NCBI GenBank assembly: GCA_964482035.1
Contig: CAYZVC010000001.1
Location: 682,001 to 746,000 of the forward strand
Reading direction: 5' to 3'
Length of the DNA: 64,000 bases
Source of the DNA: JANJWP01 sp964482035
GTDB lineage: Bacteria; Patescibacteriota; Gracilibacteria; BD1-5; UBA2023
The position numbers were made by a program, and so were the translations under genes. Shown in pieces: positions 46,856-58,306 of the stretch. A model generated the notes under the pieces. It was not told the DNA's origin. It did no database searches and worked only from the letters and a program-made list of their open reading frames with translations. The number at the start of each line of letters is the position of its first letter. The stretch's first letter is position 1.

Positions 46856-48241
46856 TTATTTTCCAAACTTCCGCACGTATTCGGCGACGTCGAATTTCCG
46901 CTCGCAACCGCTTCGGTTCATATACCGGATGACGCCGAAAACGTCGCGCTCGAACCACGGTCGGTCGTGAAGTCCCGCTACCGACCAAAGTACGCCGACG
47001 TAGCCGTTGGGCGAACGTCCGTCGAGAGCGTACCGGTCGTTCAACTTCAACGCGATCCGATGGGCTTCTACGGGGGATTCGGCCCACTCGAGGATTTTTT
47101 TCGCCCAGTACATCCTAAGGTACGAGGCGATTTTTCCGTTGGTGACGAGTTCGTTCTGGCAAGCGTTCCAAAGGTCGTCGTACGTTTCGCCGTTCTCGAA
47201 CTGAGATTCCGAATATTTCGGAACCCTGGGGTCGGCGGCGTGCGCCGCGAGGCTCGCGAGCGCCCAGGCGGGAGCCCCTTCGAGCGCGTCGTACGTTTCT
47301 TTCTTATGGAGGCAGAAGTTCTCGGAGAGTTCGCGTCGGACGAGATATTCTTCCAGAAACGACTCTTTGTCTTCAACCGATGCCGACGAACCGTTTGCGG
47401 CGAGAACGACCTCTTCCGGGGAAAGGTTGCCGTTGCGGAAATGCGCGGCGAGACCCGAGGACGCTCAGGAATTCGGATCGTTGCGGCGTTCGGCATATCC
47501 AAGCAAACGGACGTCTACGAAGTTTGCCAAAAGCCTCCGGGCTTCGGACTCCCCTCCGAGAAATCCCAGTACCGGAGGAAACGAACGGTCGCACTTCGCG
47601 GACGCGAGCTCTTCCGAAACGGATTTCGGAGCGGGACCCGCGTATGCCACGGCCAAATCGGGCAGTTTCGCGCAGGGTACGCCTTCGGGTACGACGAACT
47701 GCTTCCAGAATTTCGGACGCAACGTCCTGGCTCAGACTTCGTGTTTGTCGGTCACCGACCTTGCGGGAACGGCACAACGGGAATCGACTTCGAAAACGGG
47801 GATTCCGGCGGATTCGCAGACCGCCTTACGCAGTGCGAGTTGGGCACGGATGGGCGAAAAATCGAATACGGCCGCCGAAAATCCGCCATCCGCAACGTAT
47901 CGGCGAACCCGTTCCGCCGCGTCGTCTCCGAAGAACGGGAAAAGCGGAATCCCGAGCTTTCCCAATCGGGAGGCCATGTCCGAAAACGAATCCGCTTCCG
48001 CCGAAAGGTGGCGGGAATTGCCGTACGACCACGACGTATCCGAGACCGCGAGCACGACGAGCGGTACGTTCCGGTCATTACTGAGTTCGGCGGCGAAGAA
48101 CAGTCCGCGGTTCCCGGTAACGCGCATTTCCCTATCGCACACGTAAACGACCGCCCCTTTCCCATATGGGGAAGGCGATGGGAACTGCCGGACGCGTCCG
48201 GAGTCCGAAACGAACGGACGGCCTACCGGTAAAAGGCTCAT
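46856..48241 (-). CDS. phr: Class II deoxyribodipyrimidine photolyase
   Basis: 461 residues, ATG to TAA, with two TGA glycines (47730 region and 47465). Class II landmarks near the C-terminus: RNDPNSGASSGLAAHF, YDDLWNACQNELVTNGKI, LRMYWAKKILEWAESP, LNDRYALDGRSPNGYVGVLWSVAGLHDRPW, FGVIRYM. It splits cyclobutane pyrimidine dimers with blue light using FADH-. Overlaps the upstream transporter gene by 19 bases. A photolyase implies exposure to sunlight at least in part of the life cycle. Confidence 0.92.
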
Positions 48242-49110
48242 AGGGCGATGAGTGCGAGAACGACCAACGTGGAGGCCACGTCGAATTTAGTGGGGATTTC
48301 CTTCGTGGCGAAATAGTTGATCGCGTAAAGGAACGCGAGATATAAAAACGATACGAGCGAAGTTACGACCACGCCGAGACTTCCGTAAAAAAAGAGCGCC
48401 AACACGGTGGCTCAGAGCCCGACGACGTTCGCGGAAAGCTGGAGTTTCACGTACCCGGGCGTCATGAGTTTCCATTCGGAGAATTTTCCGCGCGATACCA
48501 CGAGAACGGCCGAGATGAGCGCGATGGCTATGGATTCGACGTAGAAGAATCCCGCGGCGCCCCAGAGTTTGACGAAATGGACCACGAGCATGATTTGGAT
48601 CGCCTGGATGAAACTCGCGGCGAAAATCATTGCGCAGTACTTGTTGAACGACAACTTCAATCCCCCGGCTCCCGAGAACGTCACTACCACGATGGCGGCG
48701 AGGGCCGCGAAGAACGTCACGGGAGAAACGGATTCCGCGAGCAGGAAGTACGACGCCATGACCACGAACGCCTGCCTCGCCATGACGAACGGCTGGAGAA
48801 CGGATATCTTTTCGTTCATGTACGCGGATCTCCGGAGCGGGTAGGTCGAATAGACCATGGCCGTGGAGAGTGCGAAAAGCCCCAAGGTAGGCCACCATCC
48901 GGAATCGAAAGATTCGCTCGGAAATTCGAAAAACGCGCTTCCGCCGAAAACCGGGATGAGGAGGAATACGGACAACACGACGAAGTTGCTCGTTCGGGCG
49001 ATGAACGTCTGCCAATCGTTCCCTACCGCGCGTTTCACGAGCACCCGTTGGGTCACGACGGTACCCAGGGCGTTGAGCGCGGATTGGAGGATGACGAGAA
49101 AAACGGTCAT
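48223..49110 (-). CDS. Drug/metabolite (EamA-like) transporter 1
   Basis: 295 residues, ATG to TAG, with two TGA glycines (48414, 48238). About ten hydrophobic helices. A motif near the middle, STYPLRRSAYMNEKISVLQPFVMARQ, and a later LKLSFNKYCAMIFAASFIQA are shared in form with the two paralogues at 49112 and 50608. DMT-superfamily permeases move small metabolites or cations. Start is one base after the stop of transporter 2, and the 3' end overlaps the photolyase start, so the genes are translated as a block. Substrate unknown. Confidence 0.78.
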
Positions 49111-49111
49111 G

Positions 49112-49996
49112 TTAACGGAAGAAGGAACCCACCGCCACGCAAGACGCGACGGTAATGGCGAGAATCGATATTTTGAGCGGCGGGAGCCTGTGCGCGCGGT
49201 ACGCGTCGAAAGCGACGGTCAGTACGAGCGTGAGCATGCCGAGAAGCGAAACGGTCACGATTCCCAAACTCTTGAGAAGCACGAGGGAAATGATGAACGT
49301 CACCATCCACGTTCCGTCGTTCGCGGCGGTCCACTTGGTAAGCTCGACGAGCTTCGGACGGTCGAACGCGGGCATCCACCCCTTCCAAAGCAGTACCGCA
49401 CCGCATGCGACGGAAGCGAAGACCACGTCGAAAAGCGTAATGGTGAACGGCGTGATTTTTGCCACCACGTATCAGATGGAAATCGAAGCGAACGCGCGGA
49501 GCAATCCCGACGCGGCAAGAACGGCACAATACCGGTTTACCGAAAGCGACTTGAAATCCACCGAACAGGCGACGATGGCCAAAACCGCGACGACCGCGGA
49601 AGCGAACGGAACGAACGACTGGTTGGCAAATATGAAAAAACCTCAGACGATGGTGAACAGGCGTCCGGTTTCCGAATACGGGGCAAGAACTCCGGCGCGT
49701 TCGTTGGAATACGCGTATTGGCCGGCAAGGGAAGAGCCTATGCCGGCGAGCGAAGCCCCCGCGGCGAGAAGGAGAAGCAACGGCTCGGAGACGTACGGGG
49801 AAAAGTCGAGCGCCGCGAAATTTCCGAAAGGCTTTCCTATAGCGAAGAGCGCAAGGACGATAGCGACGACGATGAAATTGTTATAGAACGTCCGGAAGAG
49901 CGGTCTCGCGCCCATCGCCACTCATGCTGAAATGGCCCGCTGGTACGCGAATGTGTTGAGCACGGAAAGAACGGAAGAGACGATTCCCCAGAACAT
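49112..49996 (-). CDS. Drug/metabolite (EamA-like) transporter 2
   Basis: 294 residues from ATG 49996 to TAA, with at least three TGA glycines (49922, 49643, 49472). Begins MFWGIVSSVLSVLNTFAYQRA; about ten helices. Shared features with its paralogues: LAGQYAYSNERAGVLAPYSETGRLF and SLSVNRYCAVLAASGLLRA. Probably arose by duplication in this cluster. Follows a charged hypothetical protein by 17 bases. Confidence 0.76.
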
Positions 49997-50013
49997 GCGA
50001 AAAAGGGGAAAGG

Positions 50014-50568
50014 CTATCCGCGGGCTATGAGGCTGCGCTTGATGTCGATGGTGTTCTCTTGGACGAGGACGAGGTTCTTATCCAGCGCGGTCATGAATCC
50101 TCCGAAAAAATTCGTCACCGAAAGCGGGTTCGGATTGGAGGATTCGTAGAGGTGCGTAAGCGCCGCGTCGATCTTGACGAGCGATCCTTCGCGGGCCGGT
50201 TTGTCCTTGAGGGCGAGAAGGTATTCGTCCTTCGTGACGCGGAGTTCGAACGGCAGGATGCGGTCGATGTCGTGGGTAGCCTCGATTTCGTCGATCTTTT
50301 CGAAAATTTCCTCGATTTCCGAGGCGTCGAGCTCGCCGCCTTCGGCGATGGCTTCGGCGGTCGAAAAAGCGATGAGGTCGCGCTCTACCATCGATCTGAG
50401 GAACGCGAGTTTTTTGTCCTTGTCGAGACGCGAAAGGAGTTTTTCCTTGTCTTTGCGGAGGCGGAGCGATTCGGCGATTTCGATCTTCTTATCCGCTTCG
50501 ATCTGTTCTTTAGTACGCTTTTCCGCTTCGACGACGGTCTCTACGGGAACCTTGAGTTTTTCGGTCAT
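50014..50568 (-). CDS. Hypothetical charged helical protein in the transporter operon
   Basis: 184 residues, ATG to TAG, no TGA. Long charged helices (RTKEQIEADKKIEIAESLRLRKDKEKLLSRLDKDKKLAFLRSMVERDLIAF, read here in overlapping short parts), an acidic middle segment and a C-terminus with SVTNFFGGFMTALDKNLVLVQ. No membrane helix. It lies between transporters 3 and 2 in one operon. No family recognised. Confidence 0.65.
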   Translation of the reverse strand: MTEKLKVPVETVVEAEKRTKEQIEADKKIEIAESLRLRKDKEKLLSRLDKDKKLAFLRSMVERDLIAFSTAEAIAEGGELDASEIEEIFEKIDEIEATHDIDRILPFELRVTKDEYLLALKDKPAREGSLVKIDAALTHLYESSNPNPLSVTNFFGGFMTALDKNLVLVQENTIDIKRSLIARG

Positions 50569-50607
50569 GGGAAGGAATGGACGGAATTGGGAGTTTGACG
50601 GGGGGAA

Positions 50608-51495
50608 TTATACGAATCCGACCCCGATACACAATAGCACCAGCGCGGTTACGGTCACGTCCTTCCTGCTCGGAAGGTCCTTATGTACGAAATACGACGC
50701 GGTGAGGGTTACCGCGAGCGTAATCATCGAGAGGAGAATGGTCGCGACGACGCCGATTTCCTGGTACAGGTAGAGGTTGATGGCAGTGACGAACACCCAA
50801 CAGAGGCTCGGAACCACGGTCGACCAAACGAAAGCGGAACGCTCGGGCTTCCCCGGGAACACGAAACCCTTCGGTTTCAGAAGGAAATAGGCTCAGAGGA
50901 TGAGGAATCCGAGAAAGTTCTGGATTCCGACGATGGAAAACGGGTGGTACGTCGCCGCCACGTACGCGGAAAGGAGCGTCGCCACGGATCGGAGCATCTC
51001 CCCCGAAGCGAGTAGGAGACAGTACTTGTTGAACCGGAGCTTTCCCTTGTCCAAATTGGAAAAAACGATTACCGCGGTCGCGGCGAGCGCGGCGCAAAGC
51101 TGGAGGACGGAGGTCTGCTCGCGGAAAATGACGAATCAGAAAATGATCGAACTGATTTGCGCGACCTGCGTATACGGCGCGAGGACGCTGATCTTTTCGA
51201 AGGAATAGGCCTTCGTCAGGAGATTCCCGAGTCCGATGGTGCAAACGGCGATTCCCAAGAAAATAAGCGCGTCCCGCCAAGAATGCGTGACCGTCAAAAG
51301 GTCGCGGACGAGATCGGCGTGGAAAAAAAGGAAAAACGCCGGCGTGACGACGAGGACGATGCAGTACCCGAGAAAATACAGGAGGTTGAAATCCGCGTGG
51401 ATTTTCGCGGAAATGTCGGCGGCTTTCTTATACGTCACGGTATCGAGCACGTCGAGCAATGACGAAGCCAATGCCCAAACGAAGGGAGGAAACAT
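50608..51495 (-). CDS. Drug/metabolite (EamA-like) transporter 3
   Basis: 295 residues from ATG 51495 to TAA, with two TGA glycines (51136, 50893). About ten hydrophobic helices: begins MFPPFVWALASSLLDVLDTVTYKKA, has TKAYSFEKISVLAPYTQVAQISS and KLRFNKYCLLLASGEMLRS in the positions equivalent to its paralogues. First gene of the operon transporter 3 - hypothetical - transporter 2 - transporter 1 - photolyase. Substrate unknown. Confidence 0.76.
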
Positions 51496-51569
51496 GGTGC
51501 GGGAAAAAAACGTTTCGGGAATCTTACCACTTCCCTTCCGAAAAATCGAAGAAAAACGCGCTCGGCCGC

Positions 51570-51597
51570 GTGACAATCCGAACGATATTTATATACT
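51570..51597 (+). promoter_or_regulatory. Promoter of radA
   Basis: GTGACA, 16 bases, TATACT, 26 bases before the radA ATG. Confidence 0.6.
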
Positions 51598-51623
51598 TCG
51601 TACATATACGTAACCGAAAACCC

Positions 51624-52976
51624 ATGTTCCGCTGCTCGAACTGTTCGCACACCCAACCGAAATGGACGGGAAAATGCCCCGCCTGCGGCGAATGGAACTG
51701 CTTCGTAGAGGCCCCGAACGAGCCCAAAAAGGGTTCTTCGGCCTCGCAATCCACGGCATCGTCCGGCAAGGCGCTCGCGTTTTCGACGATTTCGAACGAA
51801 AAATCCGAAGCGAACCGCCGCATCCCCGTAGCGTCGTCGGAATTGAACAACCTCCTCGGCGGCGGTATCGTCCCCGGGTCGCTCATCCTCCTCTCGGGAG
51901 AACCCGGAATCGGAAAATCCACCCTTTCCATCCAGATCGCCGACTGGTTCGCCCAAAATGGAAAAACCGCACTCTACGCGTCCGCCGAAGAGAACGCGGC
52001 CCAGATTTCCGACCGCGCCATCCGTTTGGGCATTTCCAACCCCGATATCCGCCTCCTTACCGCGTCGCTCATCGAAGACGTGTTCGCTACGCTCGAGAAC
52101 GACCCGTCAGGACTCGTCATCCTCGACTCGGTCAGCGTGTTCGGTTCGCGAAGCTTTCCGCAGTCGGCCGGTTCGGTCACGCTCGTGCGCGCTACGGCCG
52201 AAGCCGCCATGGAGTTCGCCAAGCGCACGGGCAAGGCCGTCATCCTCATCGGGCACGTTACCAAGGACGGCGCGATTTCCTGACCGAAGGCGCTCGAACA
52301 CCTGGTGGATACCGTCCTCTTCTTAGAAGGCAGCCGCTACGAGGACTACCGTATCCTCCGTTCGCTCAAGAACCGTTTCGGCGCGACCGACGAAATCGCC
52401 CTCTTCCGCATGACCGAAGAAGGCCTCAAGGATTTGGCGAATCCCGGTCTCGAATTCGCGGATTCGAAAAACGCTTCCCTCTCGGGAAGCGCGCTCACCG
52501 TCACCATGGAAGGCTCGCGACCCATCGTCGTGGAAATCGAAGCCCTCACGACCTATACCAAGTTCGGATATCCCAAGCGTTCGTCGCGCGGAATCAACCA
52601 AGGCAAACTCGATCTCCTCTTAGCCGTACTTTCCAAGTGGACCGAAGTTAAAACCGAGAGTCACGACGTATATTTGAACGTCGCGCGCGGCATGACCCTT
52701 TCGGAACCGGGTTCCGACCTCGCGAGCGTCGCTGCCATCGCGTCTTCCCGCAAAGAACACCCCCTTGGAAAAACCGCGTGGATCGGCGAAGTCTCGCTCA
52801 CGGGAACGGTAAAAAACGTCTTCCGGCTCCAAAAACGCGTCGACGAAGCAGCGAAACTCGGCTTCGAACGCATCGTCGTACCCAAGGATTCGGGCGCGAA
52901 GCTCCCGAAGGGATCCGAATCGAAACTCATCGAGGTCTCGACCGTAGCCGAGGCCGTGAAACTTATTTCGAAATAG
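51624..52976 (+). CDS. radA: DNA repair protein RadA
   Basis: 450 residues, ATG to TAG, with one TGA at codon 220. N-terminal zinc finger (CSNCSHTQPKWTGKCPACGEW), RecA-like ATPase with Walker A GEPGIGKST and Walker B LVILDSV, the RadA-specific KNRFG motif, and a C-terminal Lon-like domain (SRKEHPLGKTAWIGEVSLTG). The TGA lies in GAIS-G-PKALEHLVD where E. coli RadA has LAGPKVLEH, a direct check that TGA is Gly. RadA is a helicase that extends D-loops in recombination. Its 3' end overlaps the convergent FG-GAP gene by 14 bases. Confidence 0.96.
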
Positions 52977-54237
52977 GCGCGACGACCAGGTCCATCACCA
53001 TGTACGGGTCGTCCGACGAATCGCTTTCTTTCGGGAAAGCGATTTTTCAAACCGCCGGATTCCCTAGCGAGAAATCAGCGAGATATATTCCGTCATTGTT
53101 CACCGCGACGGCGACGTCGGATTTTCCGTCCGAATTCCAATCCCCGGAGAGAATCGCGTGTATGGCATAGTTCCCCCACGGTTCGGATTTGGCGGCCGAG
53201 GCCTTCTGCGGGTCTCAAAAAACGGTTTTTCCATCGAGGACGAACGAATCCCCCGATCGTTTCAGAACGTAGAGCGTCGCCTTATCGCACCCCACCTGAA
53301 CGGTCGGGTACGGAAGGATGGCGGACTCAGATAACGTCTTGCATTCGCGATGTCCCGGGAATTCGAACGCCATACGGGGGACGAGCGCCCCGTTTTCGAA
53401 CTCGAAACGGTACAGCTTCGGAGAAGATTCGGAATCCGACGCGACATGTTCGTAGAGCGCGAGAAGTTCTTTCTTTCCGAAAAACTCCGTGGCTTTCAAC
53501 CGACGGGCGGAAGACGGTTGCGGAAGCCCTACGTCCGCAACCGATCATGAGCCGAGTCATCCGGTAAACGAATACCGGAAGACGGTTCAGAATTCCCTCA
53601 TACCGGAATCGGAATTCACGAACGGAGTCGTGGCAGTCAGGTACGCTTCGTCGATTCCGTCACCGTCCATATCCGAAAACGCGAGGAAATGAGAAAGGAT
53701 CGCACCGGTTCCGGCGGTTTTCGAAAAACCTCGAGGAATCGTATAGGCGAGTTCGTTTCGGGAACCCCCATCCCGTACGATGAAAGTCCCGGTGCCGTGC
53801 GTCACCGCGCCGAAGACTCCCCCACCCACGTCTCAAAAGGCGCAGCTGCGGAAACGGTATTCCAGGCTTTCGGCGGTTTTCGAAACCCCTTCGGACCCCA
53901 TTCGGAAGATTTTCGCGGATTCCGGCGCCAATCCGGTACGCCCTCACGTAACGTAGGTTTCGGATCCGTTCGAGCAAAATCCTTGGGCGAAAAAATCTTC
54001 CGGAAAACCGGGAATTTTTCTCGAACGCAGATCACTCGGGAACGGTGATGAAAAATCCCGGAAAGAAAAACCGTAGACCCCCGTCTCTTGCGTTCCGTCA
54101 GGGCGGACGCGCAAGACGGACGCGTAAAAATCCGGAACGGAAGGAAATTCGGACAAGGTCCGGTATCCGAAAAGCACGGCAAGCGCGATGAGCGCCGCGG
54201 CCGTGAGGATGAGGAAAAATTTAAAAACCCTATCCAT
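52963..54237 (-). CDS. Membrane-anchored protein with FG-GAP/VCBS-like repeats
   Basis: 424 residues from ATG 54237 to TAA, running through at least five TGA codons. An N-terminal hydrophobic helix (FKFFLILTAAALIALAVLFGY) anchors an extracytoplasmic part that includes calcium-type repeat motifs FSDMDGDGIDEAYLTA and SGDWNSDGKSDVAVNNDG, as in integrin-like FG-GAP repeats. Probably a beta-propeller-type surface protein. It is the last gene of the tldD-dnaX operon; its start overlaps the stop of the upstream fusion gene by eight bases. Confidence 0.7.
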
Positions 54238-57200
54238 GTTCGGCAACCGGTTCGATGACGGCGGACTGCGCGAGAATTTCAATCCCCATATCCGAGACTC
54301 CTACCGTTTTCCCCTCGAATTCCGAAGGGCGGAGCGACGGCGAAACGAACGTCGGGAGTCCTCGCTCGCGGGCGACGATGGCGAAATGCGACAACCTCCC
54401 TCCGGTGCGCGACACGACGGCCACGACGTTCGGCGGAAGCGTTTCGGCAAGAGAAGGGACGAGGCGTTCGACGAAGGCCACTACGGGCGAAGAATCTTCG
54501 GGATCGAGATCCGCGAGCGTGACGAATTTTCACGAAGCGGATCCGTCGGACAATTCCGACCAGGAAACCGCGGAAGCCGGTTCGACGCGGATTTGTGGAA
54601 AGCGGATTTCGACCGGACAGCGGGAACCACTTTCGGACGCCTTCGAAGTCGGACGGAAGAGGTCGGAGCAGATGACCGAAACGGTACGCCCGGCTTCCCG
54701 TAAAAAGTCCAACACCAACCATGCCGCCGCGCCTTCGGAAGAGGGGTCGGAAAATCGATCCGGATCGGCCAAGGGCGTGGAAAACTTCGAAACGTCCCGG
54801 AAAGAAAGGGAGTTCCCCACCGGCTTCGCCTTGGCGACCCTTTCGAAAAGCGCCTGCCAAGGTTCCGGATTTTTCGGCACGTACTCGCTATGGAACCCTA
54901 CCGGATTCTTTTTCACGTATTTCGAAACCGACGACGCGAGAAAATTCGCTTCGAACACCGGCGGATAGACGAGGTTCAAAAATTCTTCGCGGTCGGGTTT
55001 CTTTTTCGATTCCAATGCCGAAACCGCCGCGTCGAGCGCTTCGAACATGCGGTTTTCCAAGTCTTCGAGCCGGTCTTTCTTGCCGTATGCGAGACCCGAT
55101 CCCACGGAACCGAGACGCCAGAAATTCCGGCTCTTCCGCCAGAAACGGACGAACGGGTTGGTGAATTCGGCCGCTTCGAAACAGCGGCGTTCCATTTCCG
55201 GATCGATGAACAGTTTTCCGGCGACGGTCGCGAGAAAGTCCCCCGGAGCGTACGAAATCCCCCACCGAGCGTAGGCGGAAACCACGGCTTCGCTCCGATA
55301 GAGCGCCGTGAGGAATTCGAATTCCGCCGGGGTCGGCTCGTCGAAAACTTCGGAGAGTTCGTTGCGCACGAGCTCGCGTCCGGTTCGGGCGTTCTCGACT
55401 TCGTACCGGTCGAATTCACGAAGGAGCGCGATATCCGAAGCGCCGAGCGTCGTGATCGGACGGGATTGCAGCACGAAAGGCGAACCGTCTTCGGAAACCC
55501 CCCATTCCACGTCCTGCGGGCGTCAGAAAACCGATTCGATCCGTCGGAAGGAGTTCCTCCAAAATTCCCAATCGACGATTTTCGCCGGGGATTTTTTTGG
55601 GATTTTCGCGGAAAGCCCCGATATGGGGGCGCGTCGGGAGAAAGCCGCGCGGTCCGGCAAGTTCTTTCCCGAAACGAGGGCTTCTCCGGCTCAGAAGGCG
55701 ACTTCCGCGACCATCGCGTGCTTTGAAAATTCGGGGTCGCAAGTGAACGTCACGCCAAAAACCTTGAGCGGAACGTATTCCTGCACCAGTATTCAGAAAT
55801 CAGCGGGAGGAAGTTTTCCCTTCTTTCCGGACTTCGGGACGAGCGTTTCGGATTCGATGCGTTCAAGGGATTTGCGAACCGCATCCACGGCGTCCGCCAC
55901 GTCGTCGAACGGCACGTCCAAAAGGCTGCGGAACGCCCCGGCTTTCGATTCCGATGCCGCGTCTTCGGAGCACGAGCTCGAACGGACGGCGTAGCGCTTG
56001 GAAACCGAATCCTGTCCGAACGTATCGGCAAGCGTTTGGAAGAAGCGGTCCTTTTCGGATTCCGAAAGGACGATCTTGCGCGACGCCTCGCCCGTGAGCG
56101 CGAGCGACGGAGGTACGGGAAATCCGTTTTCAGAAAGCGTTCGGCAATTCTCCGCTTTGTTCCCGATGGCGTCTTCCTCATCTCAGAACCGCACGAAAAC
56201 GCCTTTTTTCATCGGAACGAGCGCCACGCATTCGAACTCGAAAAGCCAGTCGTCGCGACAGACGTCGCATATGTTGGACGCTACTGGAAAATCGCAAGCG
56301 CCGGTACTTTTCCAATCTTCGAAATCCGCGGCGAACCCGGGGTTTTTAAAGTAGGCGTACGACCGTACGACGTGCGAAAAATCCGCCCCGGCGATATCGA
56401 GAAGTTCGCGGACGGTTTCCATGGTATGGGCGACGTTGGCGCGGATATCGGAAGCGTTGAGCGTTTTTCCGTCCGGGGAAACCGATGCCGTTCAAGAGAC
56501 GTGGACCCGGCGCCAGCCGCCTTCTTCCACGTACGTGGCACGTGAGAACTTCGGTCCGTACGACGAAGCTTCGCACTGTGAAGACGTCTTGTACCGTACG
56601 ACCTTGGGCGAGGATCCCAATCCCGCTGAACGGAATTCGGCGAACGAGACCATGAGCGCGTTCCCGTTCGTTTTGAAGTCGATTCCGGTGCCTGCCGGAC
56701 AAGCCTCGACGGTAACCCCAAGCTTCTCGAAACGCGCGTCTCGGACGGCATTGAATTCGGGATACCGTTTCAGAATCGAGTCGATGAAGTTCCAGCTCCG
56801 TACGAAATCCGAAGCCTTCAGCTTTTTCGTCCGGACGACTTCGGAAACCGAATCGTAGAATGATTCGGCCTGTTTGACGAACCCCTTCTTATCCGACGTG
56901 ACGGCACTGAGCGCGGTAAGGGTCGAACCGGGCGTTTTCAAAACGTATCCGTCGGCGCCCTCTTTCGTTTTAAAACGTTCGAAAACCCCGTCTTTCGCAT
57001 CCGCTGAGGCGAAGCGGTACCCGTTTGCCGAAAAAGAGAATCCGGTCTCCCCCCTTCCTCCGATGACGGCAGTCGGAGCGAAGGTCTTGAATACGTCCAC
57101 GAGCGAATCCGAAACGACGTCGGAAGCGGGACGGAATACCGTGACCGACGTCCACTCGACGCCTTCGGAAGCGAGTTCGAGAAACTTCTTTTTCGCGGTT

Positions 57201-57304
57201 TCGAAATCCGCGCCTTCCGCAACGGCGGACGAGCCGGTGAAGAAAATCTCCGAGGCGCTCTCGGAGACGGGGATTTCGCGATGCCAGGTTTTCAAATTTT
57301 TCAT
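54230..57304 (-). CDS. Chorismatase/RidA-like domain fused to PEP-synthase/PPDK-like domains
   Basis: 1024 residues, ATG to TAG, with six or more TGA codons. Residues 1-~360 resemble the FkbO/Hyg5 chorismatase family (RidA-related): ASSYGPKFSRATYV, RRVHVSGTASVSPDGKTLNASD, AHTMETV. From ~375 a PEP-synthase-like ATP-grasp begins (NGFPVPPSLALTGEA, YAVRSSCSEDAASESKAGAF, ILVQEYVP, VEWGVSEDGSPFVLQSRPIT). The end is a phosphohistidine domain with the catalytic His in GGRLSHFAIVARERGLP. The PEP-binding barrel of true PEP synthase is missing, as in rifampin-phosphotransferase-type enzymes. It may phosphorylate a small molecule or a chorismate-derived product. No such fusion is known to me. Confidence 0.7.
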
Positions 57305-57325
57305 GTCTCTTTTTCGATACGTGAA

Positions 57326-58300
57326 CTACCGGGATTGTACGTCGGTCTTCGCCGAATCCAAAACCGAAAGCGCCGGCGCCGCGAACGAAGGGCCGATGAG
57401 GAGCGGACAATAAAGAAGGAAGAGTCCGATGGACGCCGCCACCCATTTGGCGGGAGCCGTTTCTCCGGATCTCGCGCATATCGCGGCAGAAGTTATCGAC
57501 GCTGGCATGAACGAAAGGAGGAGCAACGCTTCGGAAATTTCGGACACTCCGCCCGTCACCGGATTCCCAAGCCTCGCGTCGGCGAAAAGGAGCACGACGG
57601 TAATCCCCGGCCAGACGAGAATTTGGGAAGCGAGCACCGGGAACGCGCGACGGAATTCGTCCTTCCATTTTCGGGTTTCGAACGCCGGAGCGATGGCGAA
57701 CCCGATGAAGAAGAGCGAAAGCACGCTGTACGCGTATCCGGCCACGCCCTTTCCGAGAAGCGCCGACACGTTCAGCCACGCGTAACCGATCCATCCTTCG
57801 TTTCCGGCATAGTACGAGAGCGCGCCCAAAGCGAAAGCCGCGAAGAACGATTTAGCGAACGCCGTCTCGCCCCTTTTTCCAGGAGCGGAATACGCCGAAG
57901 CGAGCGATTCGAAAACGGCCATCCCGAGCACCGCGAACACCGCGACCTCCTGGAGGATGGAGTCGTAAAAACGAAAATAGAGGAGCGGGATTCCGAGCGA
58001 ACGGTAGTTGCGGCTCGCGGCGACGAACGGGTACGGGTCGCCGAAGAATTTCCGGTACGCGAAAAAGACCGTCGCGGCCGCTACGAAGGCCCAAGCCGCG
58101 ATTCGGATTCCGGAAGAAAAGGAGAGCGTGAGCGGATCGAGTCACGCGAGGCTGCCGAAAACGTAGGCCGGAAACAGCACCGAGGTCACGAACGCGGCGA
58201 GACCGGCGCCTTCGGATTTGGAAGCCGTGGATTTCCTATAGAAAATCCCGCACCCGATGAGCGCGAGAATTCAGAAATACCGGAAAACGAGTTCGTTCAT
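57326..58300 (-). CDS. Multi-pass membrane permease, AEC-like
   Basis: 324 residues from ATG 58300 to TAG, with TGA at 58271 and 58142. About ten hydrophobic segments (YFGILALIGCGIFY, AAFVTSVLFPAYVFGSLAG, VLSLFFIGFAIAPAF, ILVWPGITVVLLFA, LLLLSFMPASITSAAI, SIGLFLLYCPLLIGPSF). Helix number and the PxxxxxAxI pattern near the end recall the auxin efflux carrier (AEC) family, but the match is weak. It lies between the VTC-like gene (gap 6) and the chorismatase fusion (gap 21), so it might export that enzyme's product. Confidence 0.6.
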
Positions 58301-58306
58301 TGGGGA

